Origin: CAIXZV01 sp963697365
GTDB taxonomy: Bacteria > Chloroflexota > Limnocylindria > Limnocylindrales > CSP1-4
Assembly (NCBI GenBank): GCA_963697365.1
Contig: CAVONT010000008.1
Location: forward strand, 186,001 to 250,000
Length of the DNA stretch: 64,000 nt
Direction of reading: 5' to 3'
Under the pieces are notes generated by a model. It saw only the letters and a program-made list of their open reading frames with translations. It did no database searches and was not told where the DNA came from. Position 1 is the first letter of the stretch. Each line of letters begins with the position of its first letter. Both the position numbers and the translations under genes were made by a program. Positions 52,210-61,279 of this stretch are shown piece after piece.

Positions 52210-52817
52210 GCCTCCGCCGCTCCAATCGCTGCCGGATGCTCGGCCACTGAGTCGCCGAGGATGTCACGAAGCCGCAGCAGTGCGCTTCGGATGCGGGTCT
52301 TGGCGGTACCGAGCGGAATGCCGAGGCGCTCGGACACCTCGACATGCGTGAGGCCCTGGAAGAAGGCGAGCTCGAGTGACTCCCGCTGGGTGGGCGTCAG
52401 CTCCTCGATCGCCTCGAGGACGCGCTCGCGGCGGAAGTTCAGCCATGTCTCGTGGTCCACGTCGTCGTCGGCCTCGTGGAGGGCGAGATCGACCTCGGCG
52501 GTGCGCTTCCGGACGTTCGCCTCGCGGCGCACGAGGTCGATCGCCTTGTGGCGTGCCAGCGAGAACAACCAGGGTGCGACTGCTCCGCGGGAGGGGTCGA
52601 ACCGCGACGCGTCCTTCCAGAGGGCGATGAACACCTCCTGGGTCACGTCCTGGGCGAACCGTTCTGCCCCGGTGACCCGATAGGCGAGCGAGTACAGCGG
52701 TCCCGAGTACCTGGCGTAGAGCTCCTCGACCGCGCGCTCATCCCTGTCGACGATGCGGGCCAGCAGCGCTGCGTCCTCCGCGCGCCGCTGTGCCTGCGCG
52801 TCATCCGGTTCCCGCAA
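52206..52817 (-). CDS. ECF sigma factor, SigK-like
   Basis: 203 residues from TTG 52817, chosen because GGAGG lies five bases upstream (plus-strand 52823-52827) and family similarity begins soon after (RIVDRDERAVEELYARYSGP); no ATG or GTG is better placed. Region 2 includes DVTQEVFIALWKDASRFDPS and region 4 includes LTPTQRESLELAFFQGLTHV and GIPLGTAKTRIRSALLRLRD. A TATGAT sequence on the minus strand (52854-52859) could be its -10 box. It pairs with the RskA-type anti-sigma factor that follows. Confidence 0.92.
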   Translation of the reverse strand: MREPDDAQAQRRAEDAALLARIVDRDERAVEELYARYSGPLYSLAYRVTGAERFAQDVTQEVFIALWKDASRFDPSRGAVAPWLFSLARHKAIDLVRREANVRKRTAEVDLALHEADDDVDHETWLNFRRERVLEAIEELTPTQRESLELAFFQGLTHVEVSERLGIPLGTAKTRIRSALLRLRDILGDSVAEHPAAIGAAEA

Positions 52818-52992
52818 GCGATCCTCCGTACTCTCCGTGCGCCCAGCATCGCGATCATACCTAACCGGTGCGAGAAGTCGCTTCTTGGGGAGGGACACGG
52901 GGAACAGCGAACCAGCGAACGTGGCCTGCGGTCCTGCGAGCATGGTGTTCATCACCCTCCTCTTCGGCACCGGCGCCGAGTTGGATGGGGGA

Positions 52993-52998
52993 TACGAT
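52993..52998 (+). promoter_or_regulatory. Candidate leaderless -10 box (TACGAT)
   Basis: TACGAT ends 6 nt before GTG 53005 and decides the start of the MetE-like gene over the upstream ATG 52942. Confidence 0.45.
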
Positions 52999-53004
52999 GC
53001 AGCC

Positions 53005-54015
53005 GTGTTCGCCATGCTGCGCGGCCCCTGGCCGCGGGTCCTGTCATCGGGAATCGATGTCACCGCCCTCGAGGCGGAGGTGGCGGACGGATCGAAGCGA
53101 CCCGAAGTCCTAGCGGTGGCGCTGGTCGGGCTCGTCGACGAGGCGTTGACCGCCCAGCTCGATGCTGGGTGCGAGCTCCTCACTGACGGTCACGTGCGCT
53201 GGCCCGATCCGGTCGCGGCGCTGCTTGAAGCCGCCTCGATGGGTGATGCGGGCCCGTCCGGGATGCTCGCCCGCGCATTCCTCGACACCGCCAACCGCGT
53301 CCCTTCCGACGCGGCGAGCGTCGCGCAGGCCATTCCGGGTCCCTTCACGCTCGCCCTTCGGGAGTCTGGCGAGTCAATCGATCTCGAAGCCGTCACCGGG
53401 CGGGCCCTTGCCTTCGCCGAGCTGCTGGCAGGGGAGCTTGACGCGCTGCGCGATGCCGGTTGTGCCGCCGTTGTCGTCGAGGAGCCGGCAGCGGCCGCCG
53501 TGCGGTCGGAGTCTGCCGGGAACGCGTGGGTGCAGGCGCATAGGCGGATGCTCGGTGATGTCAGGGACCTGCACGTGATGCTGTCGATCGCCGGGGGCGA
53601 CGCGACCAGCCTTGGGGGCCGGGCCATCGGCGGCCTTCCGTATGCATCGGTCCTCCTGGACCTTGTGACGGGCCCCGAGAACTGGCACGTGGTCCGGGAT
53701 CTGCCGGGCGCGCGTGGCGTGGTGTGCGCCGCCCTGACCGCCGCGCCGGGGAAGCCGCTGGGGGACCAGTCAGCGCAGCTCGTGTGGGCCGCCCGGTACG
53801 CCGCCTCGATGGGCGGGCGGGGCCTGGCGCGGGTGGGCCTCTCAAACGCTTCGTCGCTGGAAACCCTGACGCCAGTCGAGGCCCGAGCCGCTCTGGACGC
53901 TGTTGCTCAAGCGGCACGGTATGCCGTCATGGGCCGGACGGAGGCAGTCGCGGCGGGGTTCGACGAGCGGGCCTGGCGCGTGATGCCCAAAGCGGGTCCC
54001 GGGCGTAGGCCGTGA
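53005..54015 (+). CDS. MetE C-terminal-like (UROD/MetE superfamily) protein
   Basis: 336 residues from GTG 53005; ATG 52942 is an alternative but lacks a leader signal. The TIM-barrel segments resemble cobalamin-independent methionine synthase C-terminal domains: VDEALTAQLDAGCELLTDGH, then IPGPFTLAL, AGCAAVVVEEPA, LHVMLSIAGG, and GLSNASSLETLTPVEA near the end. Zinc-binding His/Cys residues of real MetE (H-x-C and a late Cys) are not clear, so it may be a different methyltransferase. It is convergent with the giant surface protein gene, ending 15 nt before it. Confidence 0.7.
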   Translation: MFAMLRGPWPRVLSSGIDVTALEAEVADGSKRPEVLAVALVGLVDEALTAQLDAGCELLTDGHVRWPDPVAALLEAASMGDAGPSGMLARAFLDTANRVPSDAASVAQAIPGPFTLALRESGESIDLEAVTGRALAFAELLAGELDALRDAGCAAVVVEEPAAAAVRSESAGNAWVQAHRRMLGDVRDLHVMLSIAGGDATSLGGRAIGGLPYASVLLDLVTGPENWHVVRDLPGARGVVCAALTAAPGKPLGDQSAQLVWAARYAASMGGRGLARVGLSNASSLETLTPVEARAALDAVAQAARYAVMGRTEAVAAGFDERAWRVMPKAGPGRRP

Positions 54016-54030
54016 GGCCGTGAGGCAGGT

Positions 54031-57000
54031 TCAGAAGGCCTTGCGGGTGTACAGGGCCGTGCCCGTGATCGCAACGTCCAGCGGATCGGTCAGGGTCGCG
54101 CTGGGGTAGTACCGGGCATTGAGGCTGGGCTTCACCGTGGCGGGCGTGGATCCGGAGGTCAGCGTGCCGATCGTGACCGTGAGGGTCCCGGTCGCCGGAT
54201 CCCACGCGATGGTCGCGTTCCAGGTGTAGACGGTGGACGTCCTGCCCGATGCCCTCGTCGTCCCCAGGTCGACGTAGCCCAGGTTGAACGTGCCCCCGCA
54301 GGATGTGGCGGTCGAGACCGTGATCATGTCGTTCCCGGTCGGCGCGCCGCGGCCCTGGAGCGTGATCGTGCCGTCGGCGATGGTGTAGGCGGTGGTGTCG
54401 CTCGTCCAGTCGGAGCACATCGTGGCGGCCTTGAGCGTCCCCGAGTACCGGATCGCCATCCGGTCGCCCGTCTCCATCCTGCCCCGGGTCAGGCCTGCGC
54501 CGTTGGTGAGGGCGAGGCTCGACGGGCGCAGCTGGGGGGTGATGTCGAATGGCGCGCTTATGACGGCCGGGTAGCCGCCACCGGTCGCCGTGAGCGTGTA
54601 CCCGTTGCCGGTGAGGTTGACCCTGCAGCCGGCGAACGACGCCACGCCCGATGTCGTCGCCAGCGGGTTGGCCGCACAGGCCAGGGCGGCACCCGCCGTG
54701 CCCGTGCCGGCGGTGATCGACAGCGTGACCGTCGCGGAGGCCGTGGGCACGGTGTTGCCGAAGCCGTCCGCGATCACGACCATGGGCTGCGTGCCGAATG
54801 CGATGTCGGGCAGGGAGCCCGACGGGTCGTCCGCGAAGAGCAGCTGCGTGGGGGCACCCGGGGTGTTGGTGAGGTCGAACGCCGCGGAGCTCGTGCCTGC
54901 TGCCGATGCGGTGACCTGGTAGGAGCCAGCCGTGGTGTCGGCCGAGATGGCATTCGACGTTGCCAGACCCGCGGCGGTGGTGGTCGCGTTGGCCGTGGCC
55001 GACGCGCCGAACACGGCGCCCGGGTCGGCCGGGGCGGCGAACGTCACGGCGACGCCACTCACCGGGTTGCCGTAGCTGTCGGTGGCGAGCGCCACGAGGC
55101 GGTTGCCGAAGCCGGTGTTCACCGTCGCGGTCTGGCCGGAGCCGGAGGACACCGTGAGTTTGGCCGCCGGCGCCGCGATGATCGCGAACGTGTTGCTCGT
55201 GGCTGCCGTGAGCGCGCCGCCGGTCGCGGTGAGCCTGTAGCCCGTGCCGGCCCGCGTCATCGTGCAGCCGGCGAACGTCGCGACACCCGCCACCGCGCTC
55301 GCCGGGTTGGCCGTGCAGCCGATGGACGCGCTGCCGCCGGTGACGTTGAGGGTCACCCCGCTGGTATCGCCGGTCGCCGTGTTCCCGAAGGCGTCCTGGA
55401 TCGTCACCACCGGCTGTGTCTCGAACGCGTTCCCGGCCACCGTGGTCGCTGACGGCTGCCTCGTGAACACGAGCCTGGCCCCCGCGGCCGGGACGTTCGT
55501 CAAGGCGAAGCTCGCGCTGGTCGTCCCGGCGGCGGCCGCCGTCACAGCGTACGTTCCGGCGGTCGTGGTCGCGGTGAAGGTCGACGCCGTTGCCAGGCCC
55601 GAAGCATCGGTGGTGGCAGTGGCGGTGGTGCTGGCGCCGGGGAACCGTCCCGAGGCACTGGATGCGGGTGCCGTGAAGGTCACGATGACGCCCGGTACCG
55701 GGCTGCCGTACCCGTCCATGACCCGGGCGACGAGGGGGAATGCGAACGCCGTGTTCACCGTCGCGGACTGGCCAGAGCCACTCGCGACCTCCGTCACCGT
55801 GGACGTCCCGTTGCCGATGTTGAACTGGATGCTGTCGGCGGGTGTGTAGCCGCCGCCTGTCGCACGCAGCCGGTAGTTCGTGCCCACGCGGTCGATCCGA
55901 CAGCCCGCGAACGAGGCGACGCCACTGGTCGTCGACACGGGGTTGGTGGCGCACGTGAGGACAGCTCCGGAGGTGCCGCTGAGCGGCGTGATGTCAAGCC
56001 TGATCGAAGCCGCCGGGCTCGTGACGGCGTTCCCGAAGGCATCGGTGACGCCAACGGCGGGCTGGCTCGGGAATGCGGTGTTCTGGACGGCGCTCGACGG
56101 CTGCTGCGTGAAGGCCAGCCGGGTGGCAGGTCCCGGACCGACCGTGACGGCCGACGAGGTGGCCTGGACCAGCGGGCCTGTGGTCGCGGTGAGCTGCCAG
56201 CTGCCGGCGGCCGTCATCGCGCAGCCGGAGAACGTGGCGACGCCGGCCACGGCGCTCAGCGGGTTGGCCGTGCAGGTCAGCCCCGCCCCGGCCGAGACCA
56301 GGGTGACGGTGCTGGTGCTGGAGGTGGCGGTGTTGCCGAATGCGTCCTGGACCGTGATCACGGGCTGCATCGCGAAGGCGGTGCCCGCAGTGGCGGTCGG
56401 ACTCGGCTGCTGCGTGAAGCTGAGCGTTGCGGCGGGACCGGGTGTGCCGGTCAGCGCGAAGCTCACGGTGCCCGTGCCGCTCGCGGATGCCACCACCGAG
56501 AAGGCGCCCGCGGTGATCGATGCCGTCAGCGTCGGCGCCGGCGCGAGGCCCGCGCCTGAGGTGGTCGCGGTCACGGTGGCGGCGGGCCCGGGGAACGTCC
56601 CAGTCGCCCCGGATCCCGGCGCGGTGAAGGTCACCGTGGTCCCGGCGACGGGGTTGCCGAAGGCGTCGCTGACGAGGGCGACCAGCGGGTTCGCGAACGC
56701 GGTGCCGACGGTGGCCGACTGGCCGGAGCCTGAATTCGGCGGCGATCGTCGCCGCTCCTGCCGCCGTGATCGTGAAGTCGGCGCTCGCTGCCGCTGCGAG
56801 GGATCCCGCGGTCGCGGCCAGGGTCCACGTGCCGGCTCTGGTGACCCGGCAGCCTGAGAAGGAGGCGATCCCGGCGGCGGCCGGCAGGGGATTGGCCGTG
56901 CAGCCGGTGACGGACGCGCCGCCGCCGGTCACCGCAAGGGTCACGGTGCTGGTGTCGGCGGTTGCGGCGTTGCCGTACGCGTCCTGCACCGCGACCCTGG

Positions 57001-57854
57001 GCTGGGTCGCGAAGGCGCTGCCCGCGGTGGTCGGCGTGGACGGCTGGCGGGTGAATGCGATCCGGGCGGCTGGGCCGTGGCCAATCGTGATGGCCGACGA
57101 GGTGCCCGTCTGTGATGTCGCGTTGTCGGTGACGGTGATGCTCGTGGTCTCGGCGTCGACCAGCGTGACCGCGATCGCTGCGACACCGGCCGCGAACGAC
57201 ACGCTGCTGCCCGATCCACAACCGCCTGCGGCCGGGTAGGACGGCGTCGCGCCGCTGGGGCTCGCACCCGGTCCGCTGAGGGTCACGCACTGGGCCCCGT
57301 CGTAGCCCGTGAGGACGGCGCCGTACTGGTCGAACGCGGTCACGGTCAGCGCGAGCGGCGACCCTGCCGTGGTACTGGTCGTGGACGGGACAACCGTGAA
57401 GCCGGCCAGCTCGGGCGCGGCGATCGTGACCGGATCGCTGGGCGAGCCAGACGCCGTCCAGGACCGGAACACGCTCGTGACGACATACCTGTACGTTCCT
57501 GACGCGAGACCGGCGTCGACGCACGCCGTCGCCGTCCCGGGCAGGAGCGCGGCCGGCGATGTCCCGCATGCCGGGCTGGGACGTTCCGCCACTGACGCGT
57601 TCCACGTAGAAGCCGGTGGGGTTCGTGCCGTCGGGCGCCGGCTGCGCGGACCAGGTGACGTGGATCGCCCGCGCCGCCGGATTCGGGGTCGTCGCCACGA
57701 CGGCCGTCGGGGCGTTCAGGCTCGCTGCCGCGACGGAGCCGACGCCGACGCCACCTGCAACCCAGTAGCCGAGCACAAACGCCGCGCTCGCGGCGGCGAG
57801 CTCGGCTGCGAACAGGGCTGCGATCGGGAGGCGGGCGAGGCGGCGGTGGATCAC
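54031..57854 (-). CDS. Giant Ig-repeat surface protein (two frameshifts)
   Basis: About 1273 residues once extra bases near 57572 and 56736 are removed. A signal anchor (ALFAAELAAASAAFVLGYWV) is followed by a fibronectin-III-like domain (AIHVTWSAQPAPDGTNPTGF) and an alternating array: about six units of one type (for example LSFTQQPSPTATAGTAF, then VQDAFGNTAT) and three of another (SGSGQSATVNTAFAFPLVAR, then GYGSPVPGVIVTFTAPA), typical of bacterial Ig-like (Big) folds with paired Cys in many units. A distinct C-terminal domain (about 160 residues) closes it; no sorting motif seen. Predicted extracellular stalk, adhesin or matrix protein. Coupled by ATGA overlap to the secreted gene upstream. 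Confidence 0.85.
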
Positions 57855-58435
57855 GGCGCACCCGACCCGTTGAGGGCGGTACCCGTGAAGGCGAAGGTGA
57901 AGGTCGCACCCCTGCAGCCGTCCTGGTTCGCGGCCGCCGCACGGAGCGCGATCGGGACGCCGGGCACGACGACGGTTGCGCCCGCGGGCACGTCGAGCTC
58001 GCCGCTGAACACCGCGCGCTCCACGTCCAGGTTGTCACCCGGGCACGTTGCTGGTCCATCGACCTTCGAGATGGAGATCGCCGTCACGTTGATCGGCGCC
58101 GACCTGGGGTTGCGGACCGTGTAGGCGAGGCAGCGGTCGAGTCCCGGCAGCAGGGCGGCGGGATCCGTGCAGGTGGGGAAGGCGGTGACGGTGCCCGAGA
58201 TCACGAAGTCCTCACCCGCGTCGGCAACCAGGCCGGCGAAGGCGGAGGTGATGGCGGACGTGCCCTGGCCCGGGCTCCTGAAGACGCTGGCGGTGAGCTG
58301 CAGCAGCAGGAGGAGGAGAGCGAAGTTGAGGGCGAGCAGAAGGCGCACCCTGCGTCGACGGCGCCTGGCGGTGTCGTCTCCGCCCGCTGCAGCCGCAGCC
58401 GCAGCCACGGCCTCGGGCATTTCGGGAGTCTCCAT
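57851..58435 (-). CDS. Secreted TasA/SipW-system-like protein
   Basis: 194 residues. An Arg-rich N-terminus followed by a hydrophobic stretch (LLLALNFALLLLLLQLTASV, residues about 31-50) serves as signal or anchor. The mature part has four or more Cys and beta-rich pattern (VISGTVTAFPTCTDPAALLP, then LAYTVRNPRSAPINVTAISI), similar to camelysin/TasA-like matrix proteins. It sits between a TasA-like gene and the Ig-repeat giant, with which it overlaps by four bases; a role as matrix minor component or assembly partner is likely. A GGAGCGG sequence precedes the ATG. Confidence 0.7.
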   Translation of the reverse strand: METPEMPEAVAAAAAAAGGDDTARRRRRRVRLLLALNFALLLLLLQLTASVFRSPGQGTSAITSAFAGLVADAGEDFVISGTVTAFPTCTDPAALLPGLDRCLAYTVRNPRSAPINVTAISISKVDGPATCPGDNLDVERAVFSGELDVPAGATVVVPGVPIALRAAAANQDGCRGATFTFAFTGTALNGSGAP

Positions 58436-58523
58436 CGTCCGCTCCGCTCGCCGTGGATCAGGCTGGGGAAGCGCGCGGCCGGGGCGGGCGATCAGCTCGT
58501 CCGCCCCCGCAACGCCTGAGGGA

Positions 58524-59006
58524 CTAGGGGTTGGCCGTGTAGCTGATGGTCACCGAGGCGTTCTTGCAGTTGTCCTGGTTGGCGTCGTTGTCAACCATTC
58601 GCACGGTCAGACCGGACCACGCGCCGACACCGTTCCCGTTGGGGATCTCGGCGTTGACGGCCGCCGTGCCGCCGATCGAGAAGTCGGACACAGCGCAGGC
58701 AGGCTTGCCGACGACGCCCGCCGACGTAACCGCCGACACGGTCGCGGTGACCGAGCTCACCCAGACCTCGCTGGCGTTCGGGTTGTTGAAGTCGCCGTCG
58801 AGATCCTGTGCGGGCCCACCGGGGTACAACCCGTTGACCGTGCTGAGCTGGTTGACGGTGACCGCGCTGACGGTGCCGGCCGAGGCCGAGCCCGTGCCGG
58901 ATCCGCTGATCGTCCAGTAGGCGAACGCGCCGCCCGCGACGGCGAGCGAGAGGAGGATGCCGAGCGCGGCCGACGTCCGCTTGCGGCCGATGAACTGACT
59001 GCGCAC
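58524..59006 (-). CDS. TasA/camelysin-like secreted protein
   Basis: 160 residues from GTG 59006 with GGAGG 10 nt upstream; the upstream open frame is not conserved. Signal peptide SAALGILLSLAVAGGAFAYW ends with the A-Y-W-T junction typical of SipW-processed TasA/CalY proteins. The mature domain is a jellyroll-like beta protein (GTVSAVTVNQLSTVNGLYPG, VTATVSAVTSAGVVGKPACA) with two Cys. TasA family proteins form biofilm fibres. A dedicated SipW signal peptidase is not seen in this window. First gene of a three-gene minus-strand set with the two genes downstream. Confidence 0.8.
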   Translation of the reverse strand: MRSQFIGRKRTSAALGILLSLAVAGGAFAYWTISGSGTGSASAGTVSAVTVNQLSTVNGLYPGGPAQDLDGDFNNPNASEVWVSSVTATVSAVTSAGVVGKPACAVSDFSIGGTAAVNAEIPNGNGVGAWSGLTVRMVDNDANQDNCKNASVTISYTANP

Positions 59007-59184
59007 TGTGCGATGACCTCCAGATGATGTCCACGGGCGCCACGTGCGGCGCCTTCGGTCCGGAGTGTCGGTGGTGCCAGGACGCGCCGGACTCACCCGA
59101 TGGTCCCGGCCAATCGCAGCAGGACGGACTAGTCAGCACCTCCACCCCAGGTGTAATCGGCGAGCCGGATACGCGTTGTCATGA

Positions 59185-59439
59185 GTGCGTCGCACCCGGC
59201 TCACCACGCTGCTCGGCGGCGTCCTCATGGCTGCATTCCTGCTGCCGACGGTCGTGGAGCTCAAGGTGCAGGTGCTGGCCCTGCGTGGCAACGGCACGGT
59301 GTTGCGCCGCAGCCGGATCGTGTCCATCGCCATCCCGCAGCCCTCTGCGAGCCCGAGTGGTGACCTCACCGGCGAGAGCCCCACGCCGGTCCCGCCCCCG
59401 AGCGTCGCACCCGATCCCAGCCTCCCGCCGGTCCCCTGA
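59185..59439 (+). CDS. Small membrane-anchored Pro-rich protein
   Basis: 84 residues from GTG 59185. A hydrophobic helix (LTTLLGGVLMAAFLLPTVVE, about 6-25) anchors it; the rest is exported, ending in a Ser/Pro-rich tail (PTPVPPPSVAPDPSLPPVP). No catalytic motif. It is followed by the MoxR gene after 27 nt. Could be a cell-wall spanning tether. Coding is supported by composition and a stop just before the next promoter, but the start is uncertain. Confidence 0.45.
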   Translation: MRRTRLTTLLGGVLMAAFLLPTVVELKVQVLALRGNGTVLRRSRIVSIAIPQPSASPSGDLTGESPTPVPPPSVAPDPSLPPVP

Positions 59440-59453
59440 TCCGGCGCCCGGTG

Positions 59454-59459
59454 TAGCAT
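59454..59459 (+). promoter_or_regulatory. Candidate leaderless -10 box (TAGCAT)
   Basis: TAGCAT ends 7 nt before the ATG at 59467 of the MoxR gene. Confidence 0.45.
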
Positions 59460-59466
59460 CGGGCGC

Positions 59467-60437
59467 ATGACCTCCGACCAGCCTGAGACCGCCGCGGCCG
59501 CCGCCGCATCCCGCACCGAGGCCCGCGCCGACCGTTCCGAGGCGACACGTTCCATCGCGGGCATCACGGAGGTCTTCCGCCACCACGGGTACGTCGCCGA
59601 CCGCGACCTCGCCACCGCCGTCTTCCTCTCGCTGGCGCTCGGCCGCCCGCTGCTGCTCGAGGGCGAGGCCGGCGTGGGCAAGACCGAGGTGGCCAAGGTC
59701 GCTGGCCGCCGTGCTCGGGCGCCGAGCTGATCCGGCTCCAGTGCTACGAGGGCCTCGACGTCAACACCGCGGTGTACGAGTGGGACTACCCGCGCCAGAT
59801 GCTGGAGATCCGGCTGCTCGAGGCGCGCGGCGAGGCCGACAGGCGGCCGCCCGCGACATCTTCAGCGAGGAGTTCCTGCATCCGGCGCCCGCTGCTGCAG
59901 GCGCTGGAGGCCGCGACGGCGCCGCCGCCGGTGCTGCTGATCGACGAGGTCGACCGCGCCGACGAGGAGTTCGAGGCCTTCCTGCTCGAGATCCTGAGCG
60001 ACTTCCAGGTCACCATCCCCGAGATCGGCACGATCCGGGCGCGAGCGGCCGCCGCGCGTCATCCTGACCAGCAACCGGACGCGCGAGGTGCACGACGCGC
60101 TCAAGCGGCGCTGCCTCTACCACTGGATCGACTATCCGACGGCGGCCAGGGAGCTCGCGATCGTGCCAGGCGCGGTCCCGGACGTGCCCGACGCGCTGGC
60201 GCGCGAGGTCGTCGCCTTCGTGCAGCGGCTGCGGACGGCGGACCTCACCAAGGCGCCCGGCATCGCCGAGACGCTCGACTGGGCGGCGGCGCTGCTCGCC
60301 CTCGGCGCGCGGCCGAGCTCGAGCCGGATCGCGTGGACGAGACGCTCGGCGTCCTGCTCAAGTACCAGGAGGACATCCGCCAGGTCCGCGGGGCGACCGC
60401 CCGCCAGTACCTCGCCGAGGCTGCCTCACAGGCCTGA
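59467..60437 (+). CDS. MoxR-type AAA+ ATPase (several frameshifts)
   Basis: AAA+ chaperone that usually works with a VWA-domain partner on metalloenzyme maturation. Walker A is LLLEGEAGVGKTEVAK; after a frame change, IRLQCYEGLDVNTAVYEWDY; Walker B LLIDEVDRADEEFEAFLLE; sensor 1 ILTSNRTREVHDALKRRCLY; and the lid LLKYQEDIRQVRGATARQY. At least four single-base shifts (near 59700, 59860, 60045 and 60315) interrupt the frame, but the pieces are in order and give about 320 residues. The VWA partner is at 61280, separated by a toxin-antitoxin module. CoxD of the CO dehydrogenase cluster is the nearest named relative. Confidence 0.85.
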
Positions 60438-60482
60438 CGTGGCGCTCATAGATCTGCCGAGTACGCATGGTGCCGTCGTTGA

Positions 60483-60508
60483 CAATGTAGCCACATGTGG
60501 CTACATTG
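60483..60508. promoter_or_regulatory. Perfect 26-bp palindrome, operator of the toxin-antitoxin module
   Basis: CAATGTAGCCACA followed directly by its reverse complement (to 60508), 5 nt before the antitoxin ATG at 60514. Phd/YefM antitoxins bind such palindromes, alone or with toxin, to repress their own operon. Confidence 0.8.
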
Positions 60509-60513
60509 CAGCG

Positions 60514-60813
60514 ATGGAGACCGTTGGCATTCGGGAGTTGAAGAACCACCTCAGCGCGTACGTCCGCAAGGTGGAGGCGGGCGACGTCGTCATCGTCACG
60601 GATCGCGGGCGCATCGTGGCGGAGCTCAGGCCGCCCGGGCAGGCCGTGTACCCGGGCATGCACCCCGGCTTTCTCGAGCTCGCCCGGCGTGATGGTCTGC
60701 GCTTGCCGACGGCCACGGTTGACCCGGCCGTGTTCGACGAGGCTCGGCCCAAGATCGACCTCGGCGGCCTGACGGTCCAGGACCTCATCGACCAACAGCG
60801 CGGTGATCGATGA
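60514..60813 (+). CDS. Phd/YefM family antitoxin
   Basis: 99 residues. The N-terminal half (METVGIRELKNHLSAYVRKV, then VVIVTDRGRIVAELRP) is the dimeric DNA-binding Phd/YefM fold, and the C-terminal part (PGFLELARRDGLRLPTATVD and FDEARPKIDLGGLTVQDLID) should wrap the toxin. Its start lies 5 nt after a perfect palindrome, a strong sign of self-repression. The stop overlaps the toxin start (ATGA). Confidence 0.9.
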   Translation: METVGIRELKNHLSAYVRKVEAGDVVIVTDRGRIVAELRPPGQAVYPGMHPGFLELARRDGLRLPTATVDPAVFDEARPKIDLGGLTVQDLIDQQRGDR

Positions 60814-61236
60814 CCGTGTACGCAGGAGACCAGTGCGGTCCTCGCATGGCTTCTGAACGAACCGGGCGGTGCGCGAGTCGCGCCGTTCCTCCGTCCCCCG
60901 GCGCGTGTCGTCCTGTCGCACCTGACCCTGATCGAATGTGATCGAACCCTCCTGAGGCTCGCCCGACACCAGCCGGGGAGGTCGACCGGCACAGAGGTCC
61001 TCCGCGCGCTGCTCGCCACCGTGGCGGTCGGCTGGGCTGTCGAGCCGATCGCCGGGAGCGTGGTCGACCGTGCCAGGGCGTCCTTTCCTGATGACACCAT
61101 CAGGTCGCTGGACGCCATCCACCTTGCAACCGCCATCGTCGTGGCGGCGTCCGTGCCGGAGCTCGAGGTCCTGAGTCTCGACGAGCGCGTACGGTCCAAT
61201 GCGGTCGCCCTCGGGTTCCGCGTCTTGCCGGACTGA
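60810..61236 (+). CDS. PIN domain toxin (one frameshift)
   Basis: About 141 residues once one extra G near 60825 is removed. The ATG overlaps the antitoxin's stop. PIN nuclease acids: Glu in AETSAVLAWLL (position usually Asp), Glu in LIECDRTLLR, Asp in RSLDAIHLATA and Asp in LSLDERVRSNAVALGF. VapC-like PIN toxins cleave RNA, often tRNA. With the frameshift the toxin would be inactive as sequenced; the conserved remainder suggests a sequence error. Paired with a Phd-type antitoxin, a common mixed type II pairing. Confidence 0.85.
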
Positions 61237-61279
61237 CGCCCGGGCGACACCCGGGCGCGAAGCGTGGCACAGTGCCCAC

